From: an uncultured Tropicimonas sp.
GTDB taxonomy: Bacteria; Pseudomonadota; Alphaproteobacteria; Rhodobacterales; Rhodobacteraceae
Reading direction: 5' to 3'
NCBI GenBank assembly: GCA_947495685.1
Contig: CANLZY010000009.1
Coordinates: forward strand, 1 to 64,000
DNA length: 64,000 bases
Shown here: positions 39,686 through 47,918 of the stretch, in pieces
Layout: each line of letters begins with the position of its first letter
Position numbering within the stretch: the first letter of the stretch is position 1
Program-made: the position numbers and the translations under genes
Notes under the pieces: model-generated
Told to the model about the DNA's origin: nothing
The model's input: the letters and a program-made list of their open reading frames with translations, nothing else
The model's database searches: none

Positions 39686-40377
39686 TGTCACAGCCGGAAA
39701 GACCAAGAATTCTCGTGGTCGAGGACGAGCCGGCCCAGCGGGAGGTTCTCGCCTACAACCTGGAGGCCGAAGGCTATCAGGTCAGTCGGGCCGAAAACGG
39801 CGAGGAGGCGCTGCTGCTTGTCGCCGAGGACGCGCCCGACGTGATTGTCCTGGACTGGATGCTGCCCAATGTATCGGGGATCGAGGTCTGTCGACGCCTG
39901 AAGGTACGTACGGAAACGCGCACCATTCCGATCATCATGCTCAGTGCCCGTTCCGAGGAGGTCGACCGGGTGCGGGGGCTGGAAACCGGTGCGGACGATT
40001 ACGTCGTCAAACCGTATTCGGTGGTGGAACTGATGGCGCGAGTCCGCGCTCAACTGCGCCGGACCCGGCCGGCCAGCGTGGGAGAGCGGCTCAGCTTCGA
40101 GGGGATCGTTCTGGACCCCGAAACCCACAAGGTTCTGCGCGACGACAAACCGTTGAAGCTCGGTCCGACCGAGTTTCGCCTGCTGAGCACCTTCATGGAA
40201 AAGCCGGGCCGGGTCTGGAGCCGGGAACAGCTTCTCGATCGGGTGTGGGGCCGGGACATCTATGTCGATACCCGCACCGTGGATGTGCACATCGGGCGGC
40301 TCCGCAAGGCGTTGTGCCAGCACGGCGGCGACGACCCGCTGCGCACGGTTCGCGGCGCAGGCTATGCCTTGGGGTAG
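39685..40377 (+). CDS. phoB: Phosphate regulon response regulator PhoB
   Basis: This 230-residue regulator has a receiver domain (1-120) with phospho-acceptor Asp57 in VIVLDWMLPN and Lys108-type site in VVKPYS, and a winged-helix domain (about 130-228) with GPTEFRLLSTFMEKPGRVWSR and TVDVHIGRLRKAL. It binds PHO boxes such as the one at 33989. It closes the pst operon, so the regulator is probably under its own control. Confidence 0.95.
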   Translation: MSQPERPRILVVEDEPAQREVLAYNLEAEGYQVSRAENGEEALLLVAEDAPDVIVLDWMLPNVSGIEVCRRLKVRTETRTIPIIMLSARSEEVDRVRGLETGADDYVVKPYSVVELMARVRAQLRRTRPASVGERLSFEGIVLDPETHKVLRDDKPLKLGPTEFRLLSTFMEKPGRVWSREQLLDRVWGRDIYVDTRTVDVHIGRLRKALCQHGGDDPLRTVRGAGYALG

Positions 40378-40402
40378 AGCGCGTGCGGGGCAGGGTGGCC
40401 TG

Positions 40403-40672
40403 TCACTTCAATTGGCTGTCCTTGCTGCCCCGCCGATTGATGCCGCCACGGGATGTCTTGTGCTGATCGTGTTCCTGCTGGCAATCGATGCAGAGCTTGA
40501 CGCCGACAACCGCCAGACGCCGGGCTTCCGGGATCGGGTCTCCACAGTCGGCGCAATGGGTCAGGCTCTCGCCGGCGGGCGCGCGATGCGCCTGCATTCG
40601 GGCAAGCTCGTCCTTGATGGAATCCTCGATCTGTTCGTTCACCGCGCCATCGCGCGCCCATCCACCGGCCAT
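40403..40672 (-). CDS. DksA/TraR-type zinc-finger protein
   Basis: This 89-residue protein has the C4 zinc finger of the DksA/TraR family: Cys40 and Cys43 in HCADCGDPIP, Cys61 and Cys64 in LCIDCQQEHD. The long coiled-coil of DksA is missing, as in phage TraR and YbiI-type proteins, and no DxxDxA tip motif is visible. It might bind RNA polymerase. It is convergent with phoB. Confidence 0.85.
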   Translation of the reverse strand: MAGGWARDGAVNEQIEDSIKDELARMQAHRAPAGESLTHCADCGDPIPEARRLAVVGVKLCIDCQQEHDQHKTSRGGINRRGSKDSQLK

Positions 40673-40751
40673 GCCAAATCTCCTCCGACCTCAGGATACC
40701 ACCCAGATGGATGTCGGTTCAATCGGTGTGAGCGAGAGGAACGCCTCTGTT

Positions 40752-40785
40752 CCTGGACCAGGTGTGTCAAGACACATGGCCCAGG
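40752..40785 (-). terminator. Hairpin downstream of the flavoprotein gene
   Basis: A 34-base imperfect palindrome (CCTGGACCAGGTGTGTC against GACACATGGCCCAGG) with two mismatches lies about 28 bp after the stop of the minus-strand flavoprotein gene. It lacks a U-run; it may end the operon or separate it from the DksA-type gene. Confidence 0.4.
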
Positions 40786-40813
40786 ATCTCTGGCGAGGAA
40801 GCCTGGAGTGATT

Positions 40814-42568
40814 TCAGGCTGATTCCGGCCAGGCGTCAAAGGGTTGTTTTGCCAACTGCATACTGCCATCCGCGCCTTGGTAAATATTGATCCAGGCCCG
40901 CCAGTTCGCATCGTCCGTTTCAGGGTAGTCGAGCCGATAGTGGCTGCATCGGCTTTCCGTTCGCATGAGGGAGGCGCGCAGCTTCATTTCAGCCGACAGG
41001 ACCATGTTCGACGTCTCGACCGCCAGCCGCAGCTCGTGCATGTCGGCGGCGCGAAGCATCGGCAAGTGATGGTCGCGCAGTTCTTCGACATAGGCCAGTG
41101 CGGCCCGCAACATGCTGTCTTTCTTGATGTAGAGCACGAAGTTCGGGATCATTATCCCCTGAAGAACCTGTGTTACCCAGGCAGGGCCATACCCGGCCTC
41201 ACGCCGCAAGGGGGCAAGGATTTCTTCGCGGATGCTGGTCAACTGCGTATCCGGAATGACTGTCAGCTTGGTCGACATGGCCAAATCTGCGGCGGCGGCG
41301 CCTGCAATGGCGCCCTGAACCGCCGACCCCGCCAGCGACGAACCGATCTGGGTGTAGATGCCACCGGACATGTGGGAGCCGAGCGCATCGCCCGCCGCGT
41401 ACAACCCGGGCACGGTTGATGCGCCCCGGTCGTCGATCGGCACCAGGCCTTCGGATTTGTGGATGGACATGCCCGCCGAGGCTCCCCCCATCTGCGGTGC
41501 ATCCATCGGACCGGGCGCACCACCCTTGCCGGCACCAGGCGGGCCGCCCCGACCCCCACCGAGCGGCGGAGGTCCCGCGTCACCGTCTTCGGGTGCACGG
41601 CGTTCAAACTCCGCAGGCGTCGTGGGGCCGCCGCCGATGCGACCATCGGCCAGCACTCCCGGTGGTCCACCGGGCAATGGGTTGCCAGTTTGGTAGGCGA
41701 CATAATTTGCATCGACGCCAAGGTCATGGTGCACCTCGACGCCGTTTGTCCCGGGAACTCGGTCGAACATGTCGCCCCAGTTGTCATAGCAAGCTGCCGG
41801 ATTGACCGCGCGGGTCGAATGCCCGTCATTCCATTCCTTGCCGGTGATCCGCGCGCCGATCTTGTAGGCCATGATCGAGCCATCGTGGGTCAGGTCGCAT
41901 ACCGGAAACCCGCTCGGCTTGAAGCCACCCGCGCCGGTGCACAGGATCACGGACTTGGCCCGGCACACGACGATTTCCTCGCCGTCCAGACGGAACCCCG
42001 CAGCACCGGCGATCTGGTCGTCATGCTTGATCAGGTGGGTGATCATCACTCGTTCCATCACGGGGATCTTTCGGTCCGCCATGGGTTTCAGGAAAGCCCG
42101 GTGACACAGGGTCTGATCGAAAAAACCCCAGTCTTTCAAATCTCTTGCACGATCCAGCGCATGTTCGGCAAGCTGTCGCGTGAACACCGGGTTGTTGGTG
42201 CCAAGCGCAGAGCGATTGACCTGTTCGGTGAACTCGTCAATCGACAGGGTCTCCTTGGTGGGGTCGAAGACAAAGAACCCCTTGGCAAACGGCGTCAATC
42301 CGGACGCCCCAAGGCGCCCCTTGGACACCATCAGAACCCGCGCGCCGGCATCGTGCGCCTTGACCGCTGCGAACAGGCCCGCCATTCCGCCACCGATCAC
42401 CAGCACGTCGGTGGTGTGATCCGTACCATTGACCGTGGAGGCATCGACCTGCGGTTGGTTCTGGGCCCATCCTGCCGACGCACCAACGGCCGCCAGACCT
42501 GTCAAGGCGCCACCGAACGCCAGGAACTCGCGGCGCGAGGGGCAGGGGGTGGAAACAGGTGAAGTCAT
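40814..42568 (-). CDS. Tat-exported FAD-dependent oxidoreductase (fumarate-reductase/AprA-like flavoprotein)
   Basis: This 584-residue protein has a Tat signal: SRREFLAFGGALTGLAAVGA at about residues 11-30. The FAD-binding site is VLVIGGGMAGLFAAVKAHDAG near 54-75, with GLYAAGDALGSHMSGG and GSSLAGSAVQGAIAG for the flavin near the end. This is the fold of fumarate reductase, succinate dehydrogenase and adenylylsulfate reductase flavoproteins, and the C-terminal RCSHYRLDYPETDD also fits. Residues 322-363 are a Gly/Pro-rich insert not normal in the family. There is no heme or FeS motif, so electrons must come from partners: the heme-b protein and ferredoxin encoded next to it. The substrate is unknown. 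Confidence 0.8.
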   Translation of the reverse strand: MTSPVSTPCPSRREFLAFGGALTGLAAVGASAGWAQNQPQVDASTVNGTDHTTDVLVIGGGMAGLFAAVKAHDAGARVLMVSKGRLGASGLTPFAKGFFVFDPTKETLSIDEFTEQVNRSALGTNNPVFTRQLAEHALDRARDLKDWGFFDQTLCHRAFLKPMADRKIPVMERVMITHLIKHDDQIAGAAGFRLDGEEIVVCRAKSVILCTGAGGFKPSGFPVCDLTHDGSIMAYKIGARITGKEWNDGHSTRAVNPAACYDNWGDMFDRVPGTNGVEVHHDLGVDANYVAYQTGNPLPGGPPGVLADGRIGGGPTTPAEFERRAPEDGDAGPPPLGGGRGGPPGAGKGGAPGPMDAPQMGGASAGMSIHKSEGLVPIDDRGASTVPGLYAAGDALGSHMSGGIYTQIGSSLAGSAVQGAIAGAAAADLAMSTKLTVIPDTQLTSIREEILAPLRREAGYGPAWVTQVLQGIMIPNFVLYIKKDSMLRAALAYVEELRDHHLPMLRAADMHELRLAVETSNMVLSAEMKLRASLMRTESRCSHYRLDYPETDDANWRAWINIYQGADGSMQLAKQPFDAWPESA

Positions 42569-43233
42569 GTTTTTGCTCCTTGGGGCGTCGGCGCATGGCG
42601 CGGCAGTTCTCCGTGGTACCGCCGGGCCAACAGGCCGATACCGGTGACCGCAAGCACGATGAACAGGCCACTCATCACCAGGTCGGTGTGCCGGCCAATG
42701 TCGATTGCGTGCCACAGGGCCAGCCCCACGAAGCCGGAGGCCAGACCGGCGTGGATGTATCGCCAGGTGCGGTACCGGAGCGCGAAATGCTTCATCAGGC
42801 GCAACCGGAACAGCGACGTCAGGCCGAGGGCGATCATCACCACCCAGGCCGCAAGGCCCAGAACGGTGCCCAGGTTGTCGAACGTGGTCAGCATCGTGAT
42901 GAAGGCGTCCTGCGGTCTTACCCCGGCTTCGAAGTAACGGGGCAGCACGATCAGGACGGGATGCAGCAACAGCACGCTGAGGGCGCCATAGGCGATGGCC
43001 TTGTGAAGCCATTGCAACCTGCGTGGTTGGATCTGCCCCTCGACGACCGGGTTGCAGCGGGTCAGATGGAATTGCCCCAACACCAGCGCAAACGACGACA
43101 GCGTGAGGAGCGACAAGGTCTCCTTGAGCAAGGACCTGCGCGGGGCATCGCCAATCGCATAGCAAACGAATGTCGTGGCAAGCAGCAGCATGATGGCGGC
43201 TGTGACGAGACGGGTTCCAAGGTCAGGTTTCAT
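42565..43233 (-). CDS. Membrane protein with a ferric-reductase-like heme b core
   Basis: This 222-residue protein has about six membrane segments. His77 and His91 lie 14 residues apart in one segment, and His161 and His175 lie 14 apart in another. That spacing places two hemes on either side of the membrane, as in ferric-reductase and NADPH-oxidase membrane domains. No flavin or NAD domain is present, so it only passes electrons across the membrane. It overlaps the flavoprotein by 4 bp and follows the ferredoxin by 2 bp. The role as electron conduit is inferred. Confidence 0.75.
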   Translation of the reverse strand: MKPDLGTRLVTAAIMLLLATTFVCYAIGDAPRRSLLKETLSLLTLSSFALVLGQFHLTRCNPVVEGQIQPRRLQWLHKAIAYGALSVLLLHPVLIVLPRYFEAGVRPQDAFITMLTTFDNLGTVLGLAAWVVMIALGLTSLFRLRLMKHFALRYRTWRYIHAGLASGFVGLALWHAIDIGRHTDLVMSGLFIVLAVTGIGLLARRYHGELPRHAPTPQGAKT

Positions 43234-43235
43234 GT

Positions 43236-43451
43236 CTATCCCCAGGCGACAATGACGGGGATGGTCTTGTCCGGCGATATCTCGATGGCATCGACCGGGC
43301 AGTACATCCGGCAAAGGTGGCAGATCTGGCAATCGGCGGGATAGGCGATGACTGCCTTGCCGGTGGACGGATCCAGGCGGATCACGTCGCAGGGGCAGGA
43401 TTTCACGCATTCCCCGCAACCGATACACCCGTTGATACTCTTGATGGTCAT
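43236..43451 (-). CDS. Two-cluster 4Fe-4S ferredoxin
   Basis: This 71-residue protein has two complete 4Fe-4S motifs, CIGCGECVKSCP (residues 9-20) and CQICHLCRMYCP (41-52). It has no signal peptide, so it works in the cytoplasm. It is the first gene of a three-gene operon with the heme-b membrane protein and the exported flavoprotein, and probably hands electrons to the former. Confidence 0.93.
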   Translation of the reverse strand: MTIKSINGCIGCGECVKSCPCDVIRLDPSTGKAVIAYPADCQICHLCRMYCPVDAIEISPDKTIPVIVAWG

Positions 43452-43882
43452 GAACTTGCCTGCTCATTGCATTCAGACGGTTCGGCCACCCAGGTTGCGG
43501 CGTGCCCTGGGGCAGACGTCCGATTTCATCCGTGAGATTGATCCCGGATTGTGCAGCGAGAACGAAGGAACCGCAAAATCCAGCAACGTGTTGAAGGAAC
43601 TCCGCAGGCGTGTGGATTGTGGTTTGGAATCAATGAGATTTCGCCCGACCTGATCGAGAGGCCTCAGCCCTGAACACGTCAGGAATCGCGGGCCTGCACA
43701 TTCAAACCATACTGGCGCCGTCGGCGAAGCGGGGCCGCAACAGGTTGAGCGTATGGAAGTGGACGGGTGTTCGCCGATGTGCCAGGCGGCGTCTGGGCGA
43801 ATGGATGCGGTATCTTCAGGTAACAGTCGAAGGCGGAAAAGGGCAGATCGCCATGCGCTGCAGGGTAAGGCGTTTGTGTGCA
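43452..43882. other. Promoter region of the ferredoxin operon and IS flank
   Basis: About 430 bp between the ferredoxin start and the insertion sequence. It should contain the promoter of the minus-strand operon. A short plus-strand frame from 43753 runs into the insertion, but it has no ribosome site or family match. No gene is supported. Confidence 0.4.
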
Positions 43883-43887
43883 CTGAA
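43883..43887. repeat. Left copy of the 5-bp target duplication (CTGAA)
   Basis: CTGAA directly precedes the left end of the insertion sequence and is repeated at 45425-45429 directly after the right end. This marks the exact insertion point. Confidence 0.75.
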
Positions 43888-43937
43888 TGTTGCAACCATC
43901 CAGAAATGTCACCGGTTGTGCAAAGCAGAAACGTCAC
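43888..43937 (+). repeat. Left terminal inverted repeat of the insertion sequence
   Basis: It begins TGTTGCAACC and has AATGTCAC at 43905-43912 and ACGTCAC at 43931-43937, matching the right repeat read on the other strand (about 60 percent overall). Confidence 0.7.
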
Positions 43938-43978
43938 CCATAAGGCGGAACAGAGCGTGGCCTGACTGGGCGGAGACC

Positions 43979-45339
43979 TCATGTATCGCAGCCCAGGCTG
44001 GCCACGCGTTTCGCCTTCGCAGCCTTTGCCCGTTTTGAGTTCCATCCGTCGTTGCGGCGCCCGTTGGGCGTGTAGCGTGTCTTCTGCTTTCCCGCACGGC
44101 GCTTCTTTGGAGGCGCCTCGGCCTGCTCGGCCTTGATGTGTTCCAGAACGGCGCTCAGGTGCTTGTTCTCGGTGATCGCGGCGTGGCTCACGCGCTGATC
44201 CTTGTCGAAGGCGGAGTAGGGGAGCGAGATACCTTTCCAGCGAATGTCCAGCCGCCCGTCTGCAAACTCGTAAGTACCGACGTACTTGCCAGCCAGGCCA
44301 CGGGTGATCTCGCTTTCTTGCAGGATGATCCGCTTGCGCTCGTAGGACAGCGCCAGCTGTTTGCCGACATAACGCTCGTCACGCAAACAGAAGATATCCC
44401 GCAGTCGATCTGGCCCCATGTTCAGGGCGCGGTGAAGGTTGTCAGCACGGCGCGGAACCTTGGAAAACCGTGCGTTGTAGCGTTCCATGAAGGCAGGGAG
44501 AAATGCGTTTGCAGCATCGATATCTGAAACCCCGGCAAGGCGAAGCTCCTTGACCAGCCGATCCTGCAATGTCCGGTTTGCCCGTTCCACACGCCCCTTG
44601 GCCTGGGAGGAGTTGGCGCAAAGGATCTCGATGTTCAGCTCGTTCAGGGCGCGCCCGAACTGGGTCATCCCGTGGCCGGTCCTGGCGGCCTGTTGAGCAA
44701 CCCGGAAAACGGTGTGCTTGTCGGAATAGAACGCAACCGGACGCCCATGTGCCGCCAGATACAGCTCCAGCGCCTCGAAATAGGAGAACGTGCTCTCGGA
44801 CTTCACGAAACGCAGTTGCATCAGCGTGCTGGTGGCATCGTCGATGAAGACCAGCAGCGTGCAGGACGGCGCGCGATCCTCAAACCAGCGATGATCCGAG
44901 CCGTCGATCTGGATCAGCTCGCCATAGCATTCCCGACGCAGGCGCGGCTGGTGGAAGCTCTTTCTTTGCTTCCGTGACAGCCACAGGCCATCTTCGATCA
45001 TCCATTTGCGCAATGTCTCACGCGACACTTTCAAAGAATGACGGGCTTCGAGTTGCTCAGCCGCCAACGTCGGACCAAAATCGCATAGTTCTCTCGCACC
45101 AGGTCGAGCGCGTAGACCTTCAATGAATCGCGATACCGCTTGTTCGGCGGCTTGCCTCGGGCCTTGTGCCGGATGGCCGACGGCCCATCTTCTCGGAACC
45201 GGCGCAGAAGGCGGAACACCTGGCGACGCGTGACGCACAGCAGGTTTGCTGCCGCCGCCACATCCAGCCTTCCATCCTCAACTTGGCTCAGAACCTCGAT
45301 CCGATTCAGCTCGCGCTCGCTCATCACCACCAGTCCCAT
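43979..45339 (-). pseudogene. ISNCY-type transposase, one-base frameshift
   Basis: The first part (from 45339, MGLVVMSEREL) carries a helix-turn-helix (NLLCVTRRQVFRLLRRF). Near 45082 the frame breaks: the expected ENYA-DFGPTLAAEQL continues one base off, consistent with loss of one G. The second part holds the integrase core with acidic residues in LIQIDGSDHRWFED, AFYSDKHTVF and AKGRVERANRTLQ. The site is not a typical slippery sequence, so a deletion is more likely than programmed frameshifting. Joined, the protein would be about 450 residues, normal for the family. Confidence 0.85.
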
Positions 45340-45375
45340 GCCCGGTCCCCACGTCTTTTGTCATTGACGGGGAGA

Positions 45376-45424
45376 GTGACATTCCTGAATTGCTCATCCG
45401 TGACATTTTAGCTTTGCGACTACA
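45376..45424 (-). repeat. Right terminal inverted repeat of the insertion sequence
   Basis: Read on the minus strand it begins TGTAGTCGC and carries AATGTCAC twice, as in the left repeat. Confidence 0.7.
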
Positions 45425-45429
45425 CTGAA
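45425..45429. repeat. Right copy of the 5-bp target duplication (CTGAA)
   Basis: CTGAA directly follows the right end of the insertion sequence and matches 43883-43887. Confidence 0.75.
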
Positions 45430-45470
45430 GAGTCGTATAATCAGTATTATGTAATTTTCGGAATTGATGA

Positions 45471-45517
45471 AAAACAAGCCTGATGCACACAAGGTCACTC
45501 TCCCTGCATCAGGCTTG
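45471..45517 (-). terminator. Rho-independent terminator of the metalloprotease gene
   Basis: CAAGCCTGATGCA (45475-45487) pairs perfectly over 13 bp with TGCATCAGGCTTG (45505-45517) and is followed on the minus strand by TTTTTCATC. It ends 6 bp beyond the stop of the gene at 45523. Confidence 0.88.
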
Positions 45518-45522
45518 TCGGA

Positions 45523-46518
45523 TCAGGCTGCCGCTTGGCGCTTGGAACGACGCCGCAAACCACCAAGGACAAGAACCCCGGAGCCAAGGAACATCACTGA
45601 TGTCGGAACCGGAACCAGTGCAAGGTCTCTGGCGACGGTGGCGTAGCCAAGGTCGTCAAAGCTTGCCACTGTCGTGTTCGACAGGGTCGTCGGAAGAGTA
45701 TCGAGGAACCCCGTCATGAGTTCGGGATTCTGGGAATTGCCGGTCGCCGCCAGATGGCCGGCAAACAGATCCTCGTCCCAATGCGCAAACGCTGTGCCCG
45801 GGCCGCCATTGTCTTCGACGGGAACGAACAAATCGCTGTTGCCGTACTCCCGATTGTACATGGCCAGTCCTATTTCACCTACGTACGACGTGTCTGTGCC
45901 CGAACCGTCCGTTGCGGCCACGAAGTCCCAAAACAGATCCGTGAAACCAATGACATGCGCCATCTCGTGACGGATGACGGCGGCAAAGGACCCAGCGGTT
46001 TCAAGGCCTGGAATGTCGGCCGGGTCAAAGTTCATGGCACCTGCAATCGCCACGATGACATTGGCGGGATCTGCGGCAATCCCAGTGAAACCACCTGTCG
46101 CCGCAACACTTGTGGCACCCGCAGATCCCAGAATTCCTCCAGGTCCATCGATAGTCGAAAACAGATCTGCTGTGATCTGCAGCTGTGGGAAATTGGTCGA
46201 GATGAACGCGGCAAGCACCGGGTCCTCGTACCCAAGGATGCGGGCCTCCCAAAAGGTCGCGGCATCGTCAAAGGCCGCTTGCTGCGTCACGCTGGGCGTT
46301 CCGTTGATAAAGGACACGGCAATATCGAAAATGCCGAAGCTGGCCAGGCTGCTCGTCCCGCCACCCGTCCCGGCCGACAATGACGAGATCGGCGGAAGCG
46401 CAATCGCGGTTTCCAGAGGGACTTCGTCAAAGTATCCAAACGGTGCCGCCACCGCCTCAAGTCCAAACAAAGGACAAAACGCAACGGTCAAAACAAGGCT
46501 TTTGCTATAATCTTTCAT
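45523..46518 (-). CDS. CTERM-anchored zinc metalloprotease-like protein
   Basis: This 331-residue protein has a signal peptide (to about residue 25). HEMAH at 184-188 in VIRHEMAHVIGFTD is an HExxHxxGFxD zinc site, as in leishmanolysin-like or metzincin-related peptidases. The C-terminus (302-331) has VPVPTSVMFLGSGVLVLGG followed by RRRSKR, a VPLPA-CTERM-type sorting signal cut by an exosortase. It is therefore probably exported and anchored or released at the surface. No exosortase gene is in the window. A strong terminator follows. Confidence 0.8.
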   Translation of the reverse strand: MKDYSKSLVLTVAFCPLFGLEAVAAPFGYFDEVPLETAIALPPISSLSAGTGGGTSSLASFGIFDIAVSFINGTPSVTQQAAFDDAATFWEARILGYEDPVLAAFISTNFPQLQITADLFSTIDGPGGILGSAGATSVAATGGFTGIAADPANVIVAIAGAMNFDPADIPGLETAGSFAAVIRHEMAHVIGFTDLFWDFVAATDGSGTDTSYVGEIGLAMYNREYGNSDLFVPVEDNGGPGTAFAHWDEDLFAGHLAATGNSQNPELMTGFLDTLPTTLSNTTVASFDDLGYATVARDLALVPVPTSVMFLGSGVLVLGGLRRRSKRQAAA

Positions 46519-46725
46519 TGGGCCAATCCTGAGTTCCAGATCTACTGCTCACGACCTGCACACCTGTTTTTCGGGAGGTGCATCAGGACATTGAACGTAG
46601 CGTAAGCGAGACAGAGGATTCTGGCAACATTGCCATATGGACACCCCATCTGGTCCGGCCGCGACAGGACGCGGCCGTCTGGAAATCTGAACGAACGGGA
46701 TGTCAGGGCCGGGCGCCCTGCCCCG

Positions 46726-47454
46726 TCAGGCCCGTTTTACGCCTACGACCTTTTGGTACAGCCCACCAAAGAACGTTTCCTTGCGCCACTCGAAGGCGTC
46801 GCTCTCGTCGACGTATTCCTTCAACTCATGGCTCCACAGCGCCTTTGCAAAGGGTTCCAACCATTTGAAAACCAACCAGATGATCGGTCGCATCGGATGC
46901 AGGAATGCGGGCTCGTGGTAGTCCACGAACATCAGCTTGCCGCCCGGACGGACGCGGCTGGCCAGGTTGTTCGCGATGTCGCGTTTGTAGTCGTCCGGCA
47001 CCTCGTGCATCAGGAAATAGCAACAGACCGTGTCGTACAGGCCGTCGCCCGTTGTCCGAGCGTCGCTGATGCCCGTCCGGGTCTGCGGCAAGGTTCCGAT
47101 CTTGCGATTCACATGTTCGATCTGGACGTTCTGGATGTCGGTCACATGATATTCGCCCTCGGGGCCGATCTTTTCGGCCAGATGTGACACCAGTTTTCCA
47201 TATACCGCTGCCGGTTGCAGAACACGCGACCCCGGCTCCAACTCGTCTCGCGCGGCGCGCATCAGCTTGTTCTGCTGGCACCACAGGATCGTCGCGACGA
47301 CGAGTTCCCGGTCCAGCAGCTCCACGTTCGATGGAGCGACATACGCCCAGGTGTAGACGTCAACGAGATAGTCTGGGAGTTGGGTGGCCGCGGTCGCGGC
47401 GACCGCCTGGGACTCCGCGGGTTTCGGGTGCCTGAAGTCGACGCTGGCATTCAT
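46726..47454 (-). CDS. rquA: RquA-like protein (rhodoquinone biosynthesis)
   Basis: This 242-residue protein resembles RquA, which swaps a methoxy group of ubiquinone for an amino group to make rhodoquinone using SAM. Similar segments are PDYLVDVYTWAYVAPSNVEL (27-46), VLQPAAVYGKL (78-88, a VYG motif where methyltransferases have GxGxG), CYFLMHEVPDD (145-155), RPGGKLMFVDYH and the ending FFGGLYQKVVGVK. The fold is that of UbiE-like class I methyltransferases, and a mere methyltransferase cannot be excluded. A GGAAAGG ribosome site supports the start at MNASVD. It is a single gene. Confidence 0.65.
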   Translation of the reverse strand: MNASVDFRHPKPAESQAVAATAATQLPDYLVDVYTWAYVAPSNVELLDRELVVATILWCQQNKLMRAARDELEPGSRVLQPAAVYGKLVSHLAEKIGPEGEYHVTDIQNVQIEHVNRKIGTLPQTRTGISDARTTGDGLYDTVCCYFLMHEVPDDYKRDIANNLASRVRPGGKLMFVDYHEPAFLHPMRPIIWLVFKWLEPFAKALWSHELKEYVDESDAFEWRKETFFGGLYQKVVGVKRA

Positions 47455-47918
47455 GGCTGAACCTTTCCATTCCTGTGGTGGCACGGTGCCCCTGTCTGGC
47501 CGAGGCGCATCGCCCGAGAGATCTACGCCGCAGGATGGTCGGGTTTCACGCTCGAGGCGGACCCTAGTCCCCTCGCCTCCCGGAGAAAATGCGGCAAACC
47601 CGCTAAACACTTGCAATCACTGCATTTCGGACTTAACGCAGACGCAAGGCTTTGCCCCTGTTCAGCCGGCGGAGGTCCATGCCAAACCGGCGACGTTTCG
47701 CACGGTTGCTTCCAGGGACATCAATTCAAATCAGATAGCTGCGGCGCGTCCCTGAATTGGCTCGGTCCCTCGCCAGCATGTCGCCTCGCGGGCCAATTGC
47801 CCCCTGTTGTCGGCATTCCAAACGGCGCTGATCGTGTTGCGCTCGCAACGTCGGTCAGATCTCGACAGCCTGTGGTCCGATCCTTATGCTCAAATGAGCA
47901 AAAAGGACATTTTCACTC
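47455..47918. other. Divergent intergenic region between rquA-like gene and aroQ
   Basis: About 460 bp hold the promoters of the rquA-like gene (minus) and of aroQ (plus). I see no gene, RNA or terminator in it; open frames have unlikely composition. Confidence 0.4.

Larger units (their letters stand above)
43888..45424 (-). mobile_element. ISNCY/IS481-like insertion sequence, 1,537 bp, with frameshifted transposase
   Basis: The element is bounded by TGT...ACA ends and flanked by a CTGAA duplication. Its inverted repeats are about 50 bp and diverged. Each contains two copies of a (A)TGTCAC motif about 24 bp apart, probably transposase-binding sites. It carries one transposase gene on the minus strand with a one-base frame error, so this copy is likely dead unless helped in trans. 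It landed between the ferredoxin operon and the metalloprotease gene. Confidence 0.85.

Noticed and set aside
43753-43965. A plus-strand frame that would continue as a 63-residue protein if the insertion sequence were removed
   Set aside because: The frame does stay open across the target site, but it has no ribosome site, an odd composition and overlaps the terminator of the neighbouring gene, so chance is more likely than a disrupted gene.
43473-44045. A 190-codon minus-strand frame beside the insertion sequence
   Set aside because: It runs from the promoter region into the insertion and overlaps the transposase end; amino-acid use is unlike protein and no motif is present.
45061-45100. 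Programmed frameshifting in the transposase
   Set aside because: The junction GCGATTTTGG does not form a usual slippery heptamer and no downstream pseudoknot is apparent; a one-base deletion explains it better.
46656-46677. Perfect 8-bp palindrome CGGCCGCG/CGCGGCCG near the end of the rquA-like gene as a terminator
   Set aside because: It lacks a U-run on either strand and lies about 50 bp beyond the stop; it may be a hairpin but termination is not supported.
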